The notes under the pieces were generated by a model. It worked only from the letters and a program-made list of their open reading frames with translations, did no database searches and was not told where the DNA came from. Both the position numbers and the translations under genes were made by a program. 64,000 nt of DNA, taken from positions 1 through 64,000 of the forward strand of contig JAZRVF010000010.1 of NCBI GenBank assembly GCA_045599005.1, written 5' to 3'. Positions within the stretch are counted from its first letter, which is position 1. Every line of letters begins with the position of its first letter. The stretch comes from Treponema_I sp045599005 (GTDB taxonomy: Bacteria; Spirochaetota; Spirochaetia; Treponematales; Treponemataceae). Of this stretch, positions 26,701 through 35,435 are shown piece by piece.

Positions 26701-29622
26701 ATGAAAAAAATCTTCATCATCCTGACAGCAGTTTTTTTCGCAGCATCCCTTTTCGGAGCAGAAAAATTCAAGGGCTACTGGCAGGCAGAAACTGAGCACT
26801 TTATCTTTGTCTATGACGATTCCGGCCGGGAAACAGCAGAAGCCTTCGCCGCCGTGGCAGAGAAAGCCTGGGCCAGCGTGGCAAAAGTCTACGCATTTCC
26901 CCAGGAGAAAACCACAGTTACAATCACCACCGGCGCAGACATCATAAACGCCTTCACCATGTTCAATTCCTACTACATGGCCTTTTTTGACACACCCATG
27001 GCATCCCCCGAATTCGGATTCAGGACAGACTGGCACGAGCTTTTCTTTACCCACGAACTGATTCACATCGCCAACGGGAACTTTGAAGGGAAGTATCCTT
27101 CCTGGCTCCAGTATCTTGGAAGCATCTGGGCCGCAATTGACACAACTAGTCTTGAGGGCATCTCACTGGAAGGACTCACCACAGTTCTGGAGACTGAACT
27201 TACAGCCGGCGGACGTGGACGCAGCCCCTACTTCGAGCTTTACTACAAAGCCCCCGCAATGGAAAACGGCTTCATTGACTACGAAGAGGCTGCCAACGGA
27301 TCCATGATCTACATTCTGGGATACGTTACTCTCCGCAGCATCGTCGACCGCTGGGGAATAAGTACTCTGGCAGACATTGAGCGGAACCGCGGATTCTTTG
27401 AAAGCTGGGGAGAAGCGGTCAAAACCGTCACAGGGGAAGATCCGGAAGTGATCTACAATGACGTGCGGAAATCTCTGGACAAACGGTACAACAGAGAGCG
27501 GCTTATTCCGGAGGGGATCACAGTCACTCCTCACACTGCGAGCACGGACTACATGCCAAAGCCTCTTATCAAAGATGACAACAGTATTCTCGCATTCCGC
27601 TCAAATTATGACGGACAGGCAGCAGTCTGCTACAATCCTGCAACAGATGAGGAGACTGTCCTTTTTGAAGGTAATTTCGCGGACATTCCCGCTTTTTCTG
27701 CGGAGGGACTCACTGTAGCTTCTCTTCAGACCTTTGTCCTTCACACACAGCCCGGTCAGAAAACTGTATCCGATCTTTACACATGGACAGAAGAGACAGG
27801 ACTTGTCCAGCTTACACATGGCGCAAGTTTCTTCAGCCCCGCACTGAGCAGGAACGGAAAACGCCTTGTTGCCACACAGGTTCACAAAGGTCACTACAGA
27901 ATTGTTGAAGTCTCACTTGAGGACGGCAGCTGGTCAGTGCTTCTTGAGAAACCCGGCATTGATTACGTTTCGCCCTCACTTAATGCGGACGGATCAAAAC
28001 TGGTCTGTCTTGAGGCTGACGGAACCCATGCAGAGGTTGTCGTCCTTGATTCCAGCGGGATTCTCACGCCTGTCTACAATCATGTTCCCGAAGGAGCAGC
28101 TCCTGAAGAGATCATGGACCCAGGCTACCCTTCTTTTCTCGGGGATAAAATCACTTTCTCCTCAAACCAGCATGGACGTCTGGAAGTCTGGGAATGCAAC
28201 GAAGACGGATCCGGACTGGCACCTGTTGTGGCAGATCCTGTAGGCGCAGTCTGGGCTTACAGAAGCGGCAGGATCATCTGGTACAGTTCCTATTCTGCAA
28301 CAGGTTGGGTAATCAAGACAAAACCGGCAGAGGAATGGGGCGTTGTCCCTGATTACGAGGGCCCCTCGATGCCAGGAAAAATCATCACCTTCGGGGACAG
28401 AATCAGCGACTATCCATATTTTGTGCCCTATCTTAAAGATATTCGTGTCTTTGACAGACGCCCCTTTGACTCAAGAACACTGGCCAACGATGCCTTTGAC
28501 AGGGTTTCCGCTGATGAGGCTGCCGGCATAAAGACAGTCCTTAAGAACGAGAAACGCTACTGGGATCTGCCGGTCCTTGCAATCGCAATTCCCGAGTTCT
28601 CACTGGTGTCAGGTAAAAATGAGGACATGTATTTCGGTTTCGGCGCAGGTGCCTTCGGAATGAGCCGTGCACTTCAGGCTGACAGCCGTGGAACCTGGGC
28701 AGAAGCGGATCTGATCTACTATCCTTCATTGAATCAGATTTCGGGAAACCTTCTTTACACAAAATACGCAGGAACATCTCTTCTTGTTGCCGATCTGTAC
28801 CGCATTCTCAACACCACTTCCGACAGCTACAGATTCACGGAATACAACGGTCTGATGATCAACTGGTCATTGCCCCTTTATTCAGTGATAAAATATCAGG
28901 AAGAATATCATTTCGGACTGGTTTTCGGTGGCAACTTAAGTGCTAACCGGCAGGATTCAAAAGAATTTGCCCTGAATGCTCCGGTTCCTTATGAATTCAG
29001 CACATGGGCAGTTGCAGGTATTGACGCGGGAAAATATCTGGAAGACAGCGATAATAAAGCCTGGAATATACAGGGCTCACTGCAGGGTGTCTTCACATGG
29101 CAGCCTAACATAGATTTAACCGCATTACTGGCCCAAGGTTCAGCCACTGTCTCACGGGTCACCGACGGCAGCGGTTTTTCCGCAAACTTCCGCGGACGCT
29201 GGTATGACCTGCCATCTGATGCGATCATTCCCCTCAACTCTGCTGATCTTAAGGCGGAATCCACATCCTGTCTCTATCCGGGAAACCTGATTATTTCCCT
29301 GTCTTATGACACAAGGTTTGACGGAACATTGAACAGACTGTTTGCAGAAAGTCAGGTAAAATTCGGAAAGAACACAAAAGGACAGGCAACTCCTGACAAC
29401 GGAACACTCCTCAATGTGAAAAAAGAGATTCCATTCTTCACAGCGCCTACATACATCGGTTATGAGCTGGGACTTGACCAGTGGAAGTACAAAGTGCTCC
29501 TCGGTGTGGTAAGTGAAGTCAACGCACTCTTCGACTTTGACTTCAGCAGGACACACTTTTATCTGACAATTAAATGCGATATGGCAGACATTAATCTGCC
29601 GGACATCTTCGGCATAAGATAA
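26701..29622 (+). CDS. Exported protein: HExxH metalloprotease-like, propeller repeats, C-terminal barrel
   Basis: A 973-residue protein with a Sec signal peptide at residues 1-20 ending FGA. At 118-122 lies a zinc-binding HELIH, followed by EGLTTVLETE near 153-162, which could hold the third ligand as in gluzincin (peptidase MA) families. From about 280 to 560 there are repeated blades of the TolB/PD40 kind (FSPALSRNGKRLV, VSPSLNADGSKLV, DKITFSSNQHGRLEVW). From about 620 to the end, alternating amphipathic strands suggest an outer-membrane barrel. No Shine-Dalgarno lies close; GGAG is 13 nt upstream. Cell location and activity are inferred from the layout; no substrate can be named. Confidence 0.7.
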   Translation: MKKIFIILTAVFFAASLFGAEKFKGYWQAETEHFIFVYDDSGRETAEAFAAVAEKAWASVAKVYAFPQEKTTVTITTGADIINAFTMFNSYYMAFFDTPMASPEFGFRTDWHELFFTHELIHIANGNFEGKYPSWLQYLGSIWAAIDTTSLEGISLEGLTTVLETELTAGGRGRSPYFELYYKAPAMENGFIDYEEAANGSMIYILGYVTLRSIVDRWGISTLADIERNRGFFESWGEAVKTVTGEDPEVIYNDVRKSLDKRYNRERLIPEGITVTPHTASTDYMPKPLIKDDNSILAFRSNYDGQAAVCYNPATDEETVLFEGNFADIPAFSAEGLTVASLQTFVLHTQPGQKTVSDLYTWTEETGLVQLTHGASFFSPALSRNGKRLVATQVHKGHYRIVEVSLEDGSWSVLLEKPGIDYVSPSLNADGSKLVCLEADGTHAEVVVLDSSGILTPVYNHVPEGAAPEEIMDPGYPSFLGDKITFSSNQHGRLEVWECNEDGSGLAPVVADPVGAVWAYRSGRIIWYSSYSATGWVIKTKPAEEWGVVPDYEGPSMPGKIITFGDRISDYPYFVPYLKDIRVFDRRPFDSRTLANDAFDRVSADEAAGIKTVLKNEKRYWDLPVLAIAIPEFSLVSGKNEDMYFGFGAGAFGMSRALQADSRGTWAEADLIYYPSLNQISGNLLYTKYAGTSLLVADLYRILNTTSDSYRFTEYNGLMINWSLPLYSVIKYQEEYHFGLVFGGNLSANRQDSKEFALNAPVPYEFSTWAVAGIDAGKYLEDSDNKAWNIQGSLQGVFTWQPNIDLTALLAQGSATVSRVTDGSGFSANFRGRWYDLPSDAIIPLNSADLKAESTSCLYPGNLIISLSYDTRFDGTLNRLFAESQVKFGKNTKGQATPDNGTLLNVKKEIPFFTAPTYIGYELGLDQWKYKVLLGVVSEVNALFDFDFSRTHFYLTIKCDMADINLPDIFGIR

Positions 29623-29644
29623 CAGGATCTGTCATCAAAACTTC

Positions 29645-29695
29645 AGGATCTGACCGGCAGAAAAAACGCTACCGGGTCAGATCCTTTACCCACTT
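29645..29695. terminator. Hairpin at convergent gene ends
   Basis: AGGATCTGACC pairs with GGGTCAGATCCT around a loop of about 27 nt. The right arm covers the last codons of the MATE gene that ends at 29669. T-runs are short, so it is a weak or bidirectional terminator. Confidence 0.5.
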
Positions 29696-31009
29696 ATACT
29701 TTCTGAAGTGGAACATTACCCACGGGATTTTTCCGACTTCATCAAGACAGGTGCAGCCGTAAACGATCACCACAGGCCAGTGGAAAACAAAGGTTCCCAG
29801 CGCTGCCAGCGGAACCGCAATTCCCCACATGCACACAGCAAGACTGTACATATCGAACATGGTGTCACCGCCGGCGGCAAAAATCCCGTTTATGATCACA
29901 GTGTTTACGGAACGCCCGATCATGTACACCGCCATGACAACCATCATCTGGTAAAGCAGTTTTTCAGCACCTTCCGTAAGTTTTATAAAGTTCAGGGCAA
30001 CAGGAGTAAAAGCAAACATCAGCACACAGGAAATAAAGCCGCACCAGAAGCCAAGCTTCATCACACGGATTCCGTACTCCCTGCCTTTTTCAAGTTTCCC
30101 CGCCCCCAGCTGGTGTCCAACAATAATCCCGCCACCGTTGGCAAGACCGTTGCCCAGACAGCAGATCACGTCACGCACAATCGCGCAGATTGAGTTTGCA
30201 GCCGCCGCATCGGTTCCAAGGTGTCCCATGAAGGCAGTGTATGAAGTGAAGCCTACGCCCCACATGAGACAGGCACCAAGCAGAGGCAGCCAGCACTTCA
30301 TGAAATCGCTGAGCAGTTCCCTGTGTGCCTTGAGAATGTCTCTGAAATGTATATGAATGTAGTTTCTGCGGTAGGACATTCCCACCGCGAGCAGCAGTTC
30401 CACAATGCGGGCCACAAGTGTTGCAAGTGCGGCACCTTTCACACCCATTGCAGGCAGACCGAAAAATCCGAAAATGAACACAGCATTCAGTACAATGTTC
30501 AGAACCACGGCGAAAGAACTGATTTTTGCGGTGGTATCCGGATGATCCGTAATCTTCATGATCGCAAGATAGCACTGGGAAAATCCTGTGAGCAGATAAG
30601 ACCAACCGGCAATCTGCAGATATTCCACACCGATTTCTACAAGAACTTCTTCGTTGGTAAAAATCAGCATCAGGGCTCTTGGTGCAAAAACACAGCCGGC
30701 AAAAGTCAGCAGCCCGATTCCACCGCAAATTTTGAATGTTGTACAGAAGATACTGTTCAGAGACTGACGGTCACCTTTTCCCCAGTACTGGGCGCCAAGA
30801 ATCGCACTTGATTCCACTGTGGCACTCATGAACATGTTCTGGATGAACTGGATCTGAGTGGCAAGTGTCACCGCCGCCATAAAGTTCTGCTCAAGATTGC
30901 CCAGCATCAGCGAATCTGACACGGCCACAAGAGCCAGCATCAGATTCTGCAGTGTAATGGGCAGAGCAGTTTTGACCAGTTTTGAAACGAATTCCTTATC
31001 GCGCATCAT
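29669..31009 (-). CDS. MATE family efflux transporter
   Basis: Inner-membrane antiporter of 446 residues with twelve hydrophobic segments in two halves. ALPITLQNLMLALVAVSDSLM at the N-terminus and GNGLANGGGIIVGHQLGAG in the second half are typical of the family. Its ATG overlaps the stop of the nifU-like gene (ATGA), so it is co-translated with the Fe-S genes. That pairing is odd and may be accidental. Substrate unknown. Confidence 0.9.
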   Translation of the reverse strand: MMRDKEFVSKLVKTALPITLQNLMLALVAVSDSLMLGNLEQNFMAAVTLATQIQFIQNMFMSATVESSAILGAQYWGKGDRQSLNSIFCTTFKICGGIGLLTFAGCVFAPRALMLIFTNEEVLVEIGVEYLQIAGWSYLLTGFSQCYLAIMKITDHPDTTAKISSFAVVLNIVLNAVFIFGFFGLPAMGVKGAALATLVARIVELLLAVGMSYRRNYIHIHFRDILKAHRELLSDFMKCWLPLLGACLMWGVGFTSYTAFMGHLGTDAAAANSICAIVRDVICCLGNGLANGGGIIVGHQLGAGKLEKGREYGIRVMKLGFWCGFISCVLMFAFTPVALNFIKLTEGAEKLLYQMMVVMAVYMIGRSVNTVIINGIFAAGGDTMFDMYSLAVCMWGIAVPLAALGTFVFHWPVVIVYGCTCLDEVGKIPWVMFHFRKYKWVKDLTR

Positions 31010-31608
31010 TCCCCGAAAAGATGCTCAAATTCGTGCATTTTTTCCATTGCGCGGTTTTTACATCCGCCGCATGCACTGCCTATCTTTGTGCGGGCCTGCA
31101 GGTCTTCCCATGTGCGGGCTCCGGCTTTATATGCTTCTTCCAGGTCTTTGTCAGTAACATTGAGACAGGTACAGATAACCTCAACTTCTTCTGTGCCCGC
31201 AAGAGAGGGCTTGCCGTTCTTTGCAAGATAGTCGTCAATAGCGGCTCTCAGGGCTTTGTCACCCAATACTGAGCAGTGGATCTTGTTCTCAGGAAGTCCG
31301 CCGAGACGGGCAACAATATCCTGAGGTTTCAGACGGTATGCTTCATCAAGAGGCATTCCTTTGATCGCTTCAGAAAGAATTGATGTGGATGCGATGGCAC
31401 TTGCACAGCCGTATGTCTTCCAGCGGCAGTCTGTGATCCTGTCATCTTTTACGCGGATCAGAATAAGCATCTGGTCACCACATTTAATGTTTCCCACAAT
31501 TCCGCGTCCGTCGCAGGGCCATGCAGATTCATCTTCCATCAGAACATTCTTCGGGTTCATGAAGTGATCTTTTACCACGTCACTGTAAAGCCATTCCTGT
31601 ATATCCAT
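31006..31608 (-). CDS. NifU-like Fe-S scaffold with BFD [2Fe-2S] domain
   Basis: A 200-residue Fe-S assembly protein. Residues 1-130 form the IscU/NifU scaffold, with cysteines in NIKCGD, TYGCASAIAS and IHCSVLGDKAL. Residues 140-190 form a BFD-type [2Fe-2S] domain with CTCLNV and ACGGCK. The C-terminal Nfu domain of full NifU is absent, so this is the two-domain form common in anaerobes. GGAG lies upstream. It follows the cysteine desulfurase gene after 56 nt, which supplies sulfur. Confidence 0.92.
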   Translation of the reverse strand: MDIQEWLYSDVVKDHFMNPKNVLMEDESAWPCDGRGIVGNIKCGDQMLILIRVKDDRITDCRWKTYGCASAIASTSILSEAIKGMPLDEAYRLKPQDIVARLGGLPENKIHCSVLGDKALRAAIDDYLAKNGKPSLAGTEEVEVICTCLNVTDKDLEEAYKAGARTWEDLQARTKIGSACGGCKNRAMEKMHEFEHLFGE

Positions 31609-31664
31609 AATTTTCTCCTATAAAAAGTCAGTGAGGAAATGTCAATTTCCCTGTCTGCAGTAAA

Positions 31665-32840
31665 TCAGTTTTTCGGCATGTTGTACACTGTACTCATTCT
31701 GCGCAGTGTCTCAATCACTGAAGGGAATTTCTCAAGAATGTAATCCACTTCTTCTTCCGTACTGTATTTTCCGAAACTGAAACGGATGGAACCGTGTGCC
31801 AGTTCAGGCCCCAGACCGGTTGCAACAAGAACGTGACTCGGCTCAAGGCTTCCGGATGCGCAGGCCGAACCTGTGGAAACGTCAACTCCAAGCAGATCCA
31901 GGTGAAGCAGGATTGCCTCTCCTTCCGCACCAGGGAAAGAAACGTCCAGTGTGTTTGGAAGGACGGAAGTTTCGTGACCGTTGATGCGGATGTCAGGAAT
32001 CCGGGCAAGAAGTCCATCCCGCAGTCTGTTGCGGAGTGCCCGTGTATGGGTTCCGTAGTATTCAATGTCTGCCTTTGCAAGACGGGCAGCCTCTCCGTAA
32101 GCGGCGATTGCGGGAGCATTGTAAGTTCCAGCACGGAGACCGTTCTCCTGATGACCTCCGCGTACCAGCGGCTCAATGGGACAGCCTTTTTTCACAAAAA
32201 GAGCACCTACACCTTTCGGGCCGTAAATCTTGTGACCGCTGAAAGTTGCATAATCGACCCCCCAGTCTGCCAGATCCACAGGGATTTTTCCTGCTGCCTG
32301 AACCGCATCCGTATGAAAAAGTGCTCCGGCTTCGTGAGCCATTGCGCATAAAGTCTTTATGTCCTGCACAGTTCCGATCTCATTGTTTGCAGTCATTATA
32401 GAAACCAGAACAGGATTTTTTGCCAGCGCTTCTTTATATGCGTCCATTTTCACAACGCCTTTCTCATCAACAGGAAGATAAATCACTTCCATTCCGAAGT
32501 CTTCAGCAAGGCGTTTCGATGCTTCCAGAACACAGGGATGTTCGATAGCAGTTGTTACAATCAGGTTTCTGCCCCGTTTTTTTCCTGCTGCAATCATTGA
32601 ATTAAGAACTGTATTGTTGCTTTCTGATCCACCGGATGTAAAGATGATTTCCTCTGTTTTTACGTTTACAAGGGCTGCAACATTTGCACGTGCAGTTTCC
32701 ATGTCGGAACGGGCGCGGCGTCCGTCTTCATGAAGACTGGAAGCGTTTGCATAATGTTCAAGTTTTTCTTTATAAAACTCCAGAACTTCCGGACTCATGG
32801 GAGTTGTGGCGTTGTAATCCATATAAATGCGTCTGTCCAT
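31665..32840 (-). CDS. Cysteine desulfurase (NifS/IscS)
   Basis: PLP enzyme of 391 residues that takes sulfur from cysteine for Fe-S and thiolated tRNA synthesis. The N-terminus YMDYNATTPMSPEVL is typical. The cofactor Lys lies in ATFSGHKIYGPKGVG near residue 204, and the catalytic Cys is in STGSACASGSLEPSHVL near residue 325. It is the first gene of a unit with the nifU-like scaffold and the MATE gene. A hairpin lies in its leader. It also would supply sulfur to the TtcA-like enzyme at 51431. Confidence 0.93.
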   Translation of the reverse strand: MDRRIYMDYNATTPMSPEVLEFYKEKLEHYANASSLHEDGRRARSDMETARANVAALVNVKTEEIIFTSGGSESNNTVLNSMIAAGKKRGRNLIVTTAIEHPCVLEASKRLAEDFGMEVIYLPVDEKGVVKMDAYKEALAKNPVLVSIMTANNEIGTVQDIKTLCAMAHEAGALFHTDAVQAAGKIPVDLADWGVDYATFSGHKIYGPKGVGALFVKKGCPIEPLVRGGHQENGLRAGTYNAPAIAAYGEAARLAKADIEYYGTHTRALRNRLRDGLLARIPDIRINGHETSVLPNTLDVSFPGAEGEAILLHLDLLGVDVSTGSACASGSLEPSHVLVATGLGPELAHGSIRFSFGKYSTEEEVDYILEKFPSVIETLRRMSTVYNMPKN

Positions 32841-32887
32841 ATATCTTTAAGGGAAAAAATCCCTCCTCCTGACAAAATGCTTACTGG

Positions 32888-32953
32888 CTCTGAAACTTTA
32901 ATTTCAGAGATTCCCTACTGTTAAACTATACTAATTTTTTTCTGTCTAGTGAA
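32888..32953 (-). promoter_or_regulatory. Promoter and leader hairpin of the Fe-S operon
   Basis: TTCACT (32948-32953), 17-nt spacer, TATAGT (32925-32930). Just downstream lies a perfect CTCTGAAA/TTTCAGAG inverted repeat with a 6-nt loop (32888-32909). It could be a regulator site or an mRNA hairpin. Confidence 0.5.
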
Positions 32954-33024
32954 TATAAAGATTCATGAATTTATAAATATTTCCCTACAGCCATGATAGG
33001 AAAAACTGGAATGCAGATATTCTG

Positions 33025-34386
33025 TCAGTCAACAACAACGGTGCGGTTTTTCTGCCAGCGTCCTGAAAGATAATATATAAGCATTGACACTGCGGAACAC
33101 AACCAGCCAACAGGATAACCCAGACTGACAAGAATAAGGCTTCCGCTGAGAGACCATGCCAGATAAAGATAGATCTGTCTGATCAGGATAAAACTTGTCA
33201 TCATGAGGATTGTAGGAATTTTTGTGTCACCCACTCCACGCAGACTGCCCAGCATCGTCTGGTTCAGAGCCGGGAACACATAGAAGGGAGTGATGAATCT
33301 GATGAAGAATGTTCCAAGTCTGACAACTTCCTCGTCCCTGTTGAAAAGGGCAATCAGCTGGGGTGCAAAAATCATGAGCAGAGAGGCAACAAGAACAAAA
33401 ATGGAGTAGTTCAGGATGAGTGTCCATTTTGTTCCGTCTTTCGCACGGTTTATGTCTCCGGCACCTACATTCTGGCCGGTAAAGATTGTCAGCGCAGCAC
33501 CCAGAGAAGTCATCGGTGTGAAAGCAATCTGGTCAAGTTTCGTGTAACATGACCAGGCGGCCATATGTGCGGCACCGAAACGGTTTATGTAAGACTGGAC
33601 AAAGACATTTGAGAAGCCCGTAAGAGACATCTGCACTGCACCCGGTATTCCGATATGAAAGATTTTTTTCAGGATTGATTTTTCCATACCAAGTTTTCTG
33701 AAATCAACTCTGAAGCTTTCTTTTGATCTTATAAGGACAATCAGACCGAGCAATGCGGAGAGAACCTGTGCTGTTACAGTTGCCCAGGCGACACCGGCGA
33801 TTCCCCAACCGAAAACAACCACAAAAAGCAGATCAAGGAGAATGTTTACGAAGGTGGAAAAAATCAGAAAATACAGAGGACGTCTTGAGTCTCCTACCGA
33901 ACGAAGGATTCCGGAAGCTGTGTTGTAAAGCAGAAGCCCTGAAAGTCCTGCAAAATAGATCCGCAGATAAAGCGCCGCCTCATCAAAAACGTCAGACGGA
34001 GTCTGCATCATGCGCAGAAGAAAAGGAGTTGCAAGCACACCGGTCAGACTGAGAACCACGCAAAGCACAAAACTCAGAGTGACAGAAGTATGTACCGCTT
34101 TTGACAGATTGTCTTCATCCTGTGCCCCGAAATATTGGGAGATAACAACACCTGCACCAGTTGAAAGCCCCATGAAGAATCCGATCAGAGTATTTATGAT
34201 GGGCGTAACGCTTCCTACGGCTGCCAGCGCCTCTTTGCTGACAAAGTTTCCGACCACAATAATATCTACAGTGTTGTACAGCTGTTGAAAAAGGTTACCT
34301 ATCAGAAGCGGAAGGGAAAACTGCACCAGAAGCAGCGGGACAGATCCCGAAGTCATGAGTTTGGAATTTGAAGATTGTCTGTTCAT
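33025..34386 (-). CDS. MATE family efflux transporter
   Basis: Inner-membrane antiporter of 453 residues. LPLLIGNLFQQLYNTVDIIVVG at the N-terminus (shown split: LPLLIGNLFQQ and LYNTVDIIVVG) and GQNVGAGDINRAKDG in the second half are typical of the NorM/DinF-like branch. The ATG at 34386 is chosen because the open frame upstream runs through the tRNA gene. The start is only 26 nt from the tRNA 3' end and has no clear ribosome site, so it may depend on tRNA-gene transcription. Substrate unknown. Confidence 0.9.
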   Translation of the reverse strand: MNRQSSNSKLMTSGSVPLLLVQFSLPLLIGNLFQQLYNTVDIIVVGNFVSKEALAAVGSVTPIINTLIGFFMGLSTGAGVVISQYFGAQDEDNLSKAVHTSVTLSFVLCVVLSLTGVLATPFLLRMMQTPSDVFDEAALYLRIYFAGLSGLLLYNTASGILRSVGDSRRPLYFLIFSTFVNILLDLLFVVVFGWGIAGVAWATVTAQVLSALLGLIVLIRSKESFRVDFRKLGMEKSILKKIFHIGIPGAVQMSLTGFSNVFVQSYINRFGAAHMAAWSCYTKLDQIAFTPMTSLGAALTIFTGQNVGAGDINRAKDGTKWTLILNYSIFVLVASLLMIFAPQLIALFNRDEEVVRLGTFFIRFITPFYVFPALNQTMLGSLRGVGDTKIPTILMMTSFILIRQIYLYLAWSLSGSLILVSLGYPVGWLCSAVSMLIYYLSGRWQKNRTVVVD

Positions 34387-34412
34387 TGTTGAAACGTTAA
34401 AAAAAAGAAAAA

Positions 34413-34484
34413 TGCGCAATACTGGATTTGAACCAGTGACTTCCACCGTGTGAAGGTGACACTCTACCACTGAGTTAATTGCGC
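34413..34484 (-). tRNA. tRNA-Val (CAC)
   Basis: Folds fully: acceptor GCGCAAT/ATTGCGC with discriminator A, D stem ACTC/GAGT, anticodon stem TCACC/GGTGG with loop TTCACAC, T stem ACTGG/CCAGT. The anticodon CAC reads GTG. The CCA end is not encoded. A weak promoter (TGGACT, 17 nt, TAAACT) overlaps the terminator of dksA. Confidence 0.95.
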
Positions 34485-34510
34485 AAGTGTTTACAGTTTA
34501 GCATCGGGCA

Positions 34511-34565
34511 AAAAAAAAGTCCAGTGAAATTCCACAGTCTTTGCCATGTCTTCACCGGACTTTTT
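34511..34565 (-). terminator. Rho-independent terminator of dksA-like gene
   Basis: AGTCCGGTGAA pairs with TTTCACTGGACT and is followed by nine T on the minus strand, 27 nt past the stop codon. Confidence 0.85.
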
Positions 34566-34591
34566 CAGAGCGGATCATCTCCTGAAAGAAA

Positions 34592-34948
34592 CTAGCGGTT
34601 GCGGCGCTCATCGGCACTTTTACAGTTTATGCAGAGCAGTGCGTAAGGAATCGCCTCCAGGCGTTCCTGAGGAATCCGTTTGCCGCACTTCATGCAGAGA
34701 CCGTATTTTCCCTGCTCTATGCGCGTAAGAGCGGAATCAATCAGTTTAAGGCGGTTAACGTCTTTTACACCCACAGCCTCAAGCATTGTGCGGTCAATCG
34801 CATCAGAGGCAATGTCCACCTCATCCTTTGACTCCATATCCTCAAAAATTTTACGGAAATCGGCACTGTTTGCCATAATCTGATCAATCAGTTCGCGCTT
34901 CTGTGCAAGAAGCAGTTCTTTCATTTTATCATTGAATTCTTTTTCCAT
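34592..34948 (-). CDS. dksA: DksA/TraR-type zinc-finger protein
   Basis: A 118-residue RNA-polymerase-binding regulator of the stringent response. The N-terminal coiled coil (about 5-35) carries the conserved Asp/Glu tip region, and the C-terminal zinc finger is CMKCGKRIP ... CINCKSADE. The length is shorter than the 151 residues of E. coli DksA and nearer to the short treponemal and TraR-like forms. No ribosome site is evident. It is followed by a terminator and tRNA-Val. Confidence 0.85.
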   Translation of the reverse strand: MEKEFNDKMKELLLAQKRELIDQIMANSADFRKIFEDMESKDEVDIASDAIDRTMLEAVGVKDVNRLKLIDSALTRIEQGKYGLCMKCGKRIPQERLEAIPYALLCINCKSADERRNR

Positions 34949-35033
34949 TACCGTTCATACCCCACAAACATTTTTTTTCGTCCGGAACATCAGTCCATAA
35001 AAACAAAGAGCCTGAGACGCAGAAACGCCTCAG

Positions 35034-35063
35034 TTGACAAACACTGTCAATAACTCATAGAAT
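35034..35063 (+). promoter_or_regulatory. Promoter of infA with overlapping palindrome
   Basis: TTGACA, 18-nt spacer, TAGAAT. The -35 box is the left arm of a perfect inverted repeat, TTGACA-N5-TGTCAA (35034-35050), so a repressor could bind here. A CTGAG/CTCAG hairpin lies just upstream. Confidence 0.6.
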
Positions 35064-35128
35064 TATACGCATGAACTGACTAAAAAGCAAATTTTTTTTG
35101 AGTTTTCAGTCGTATATCTGGAGGAATC

Positions 35129-35347
35129 GTGGCTAAAGAAGAAGCTATTGAAGTTGAAGGCATTGTAAGAGAAGCTTTGCCGAACACAATGTTCAGGGTT
35201 GAGCTGCAGAACAAACACATCATTCTGGCTCATTTGTCGGGCAAAATGCGCAAGCACTACATCCGCATTGTTCCCGGCGACAGCGTAAAAGTAGCCCTGT
35301 CACCCTACGATCTTAACAGGGGACGCATCATTTTCCGCGAACGCTAA
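35129..35347 (+). CDS. infA: Translation initiation factor IF-1
   Basis: A 72-residue OB-fold protein that binds the ribosomal A site during initiation. The sequence is family-typical throughout: AKEEAIEVEGIVREALPN, HLSGKMRKHYIRI and GDSVKV. The start is a GTG with GGAGGA 4 nt upstream. It is a single-gene unit with its own promoter and terminator, not in the usual ribosomal-protein operon. Confidence 0.97.
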   Translation: MAKEEAIEVEGIVREALPNTMFRVELQNKHIILAHLSGKMRKHYIRIVPGDSVKVALSPYDLNRGRIIFRER

Positions 35348-35361
35348 TCCACACCCAGCAG

Positions 35362-35398
35362 AATGCCGGCACAGTTCATAGTGTCCGGCATTTTTTTT
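35362..35398 (+). terminator. Rho-independent terminator of infA
   Basis: AATGCCGG pairs with CCGGCATT and ends in eight T. It begins 15 nt past the stop codon. Confidence 0.9.
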
Positions 35399-35435
35399 AC
35401 CTTACCTACTGATTTCTGTCAGAGTTTCCAGAAAA

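Noticed and set aside
29645..29695. Riboswitch or other structured RNA
   Set aside because: A simple long-loop hairpin at convergent gene ends is better explained as a terminator.
34387..34470. N-terminal extension of the third MATE gene
   Set aside because: The open frame passes through the tRNA-Val gene; family similarity begins at ATG 34386.
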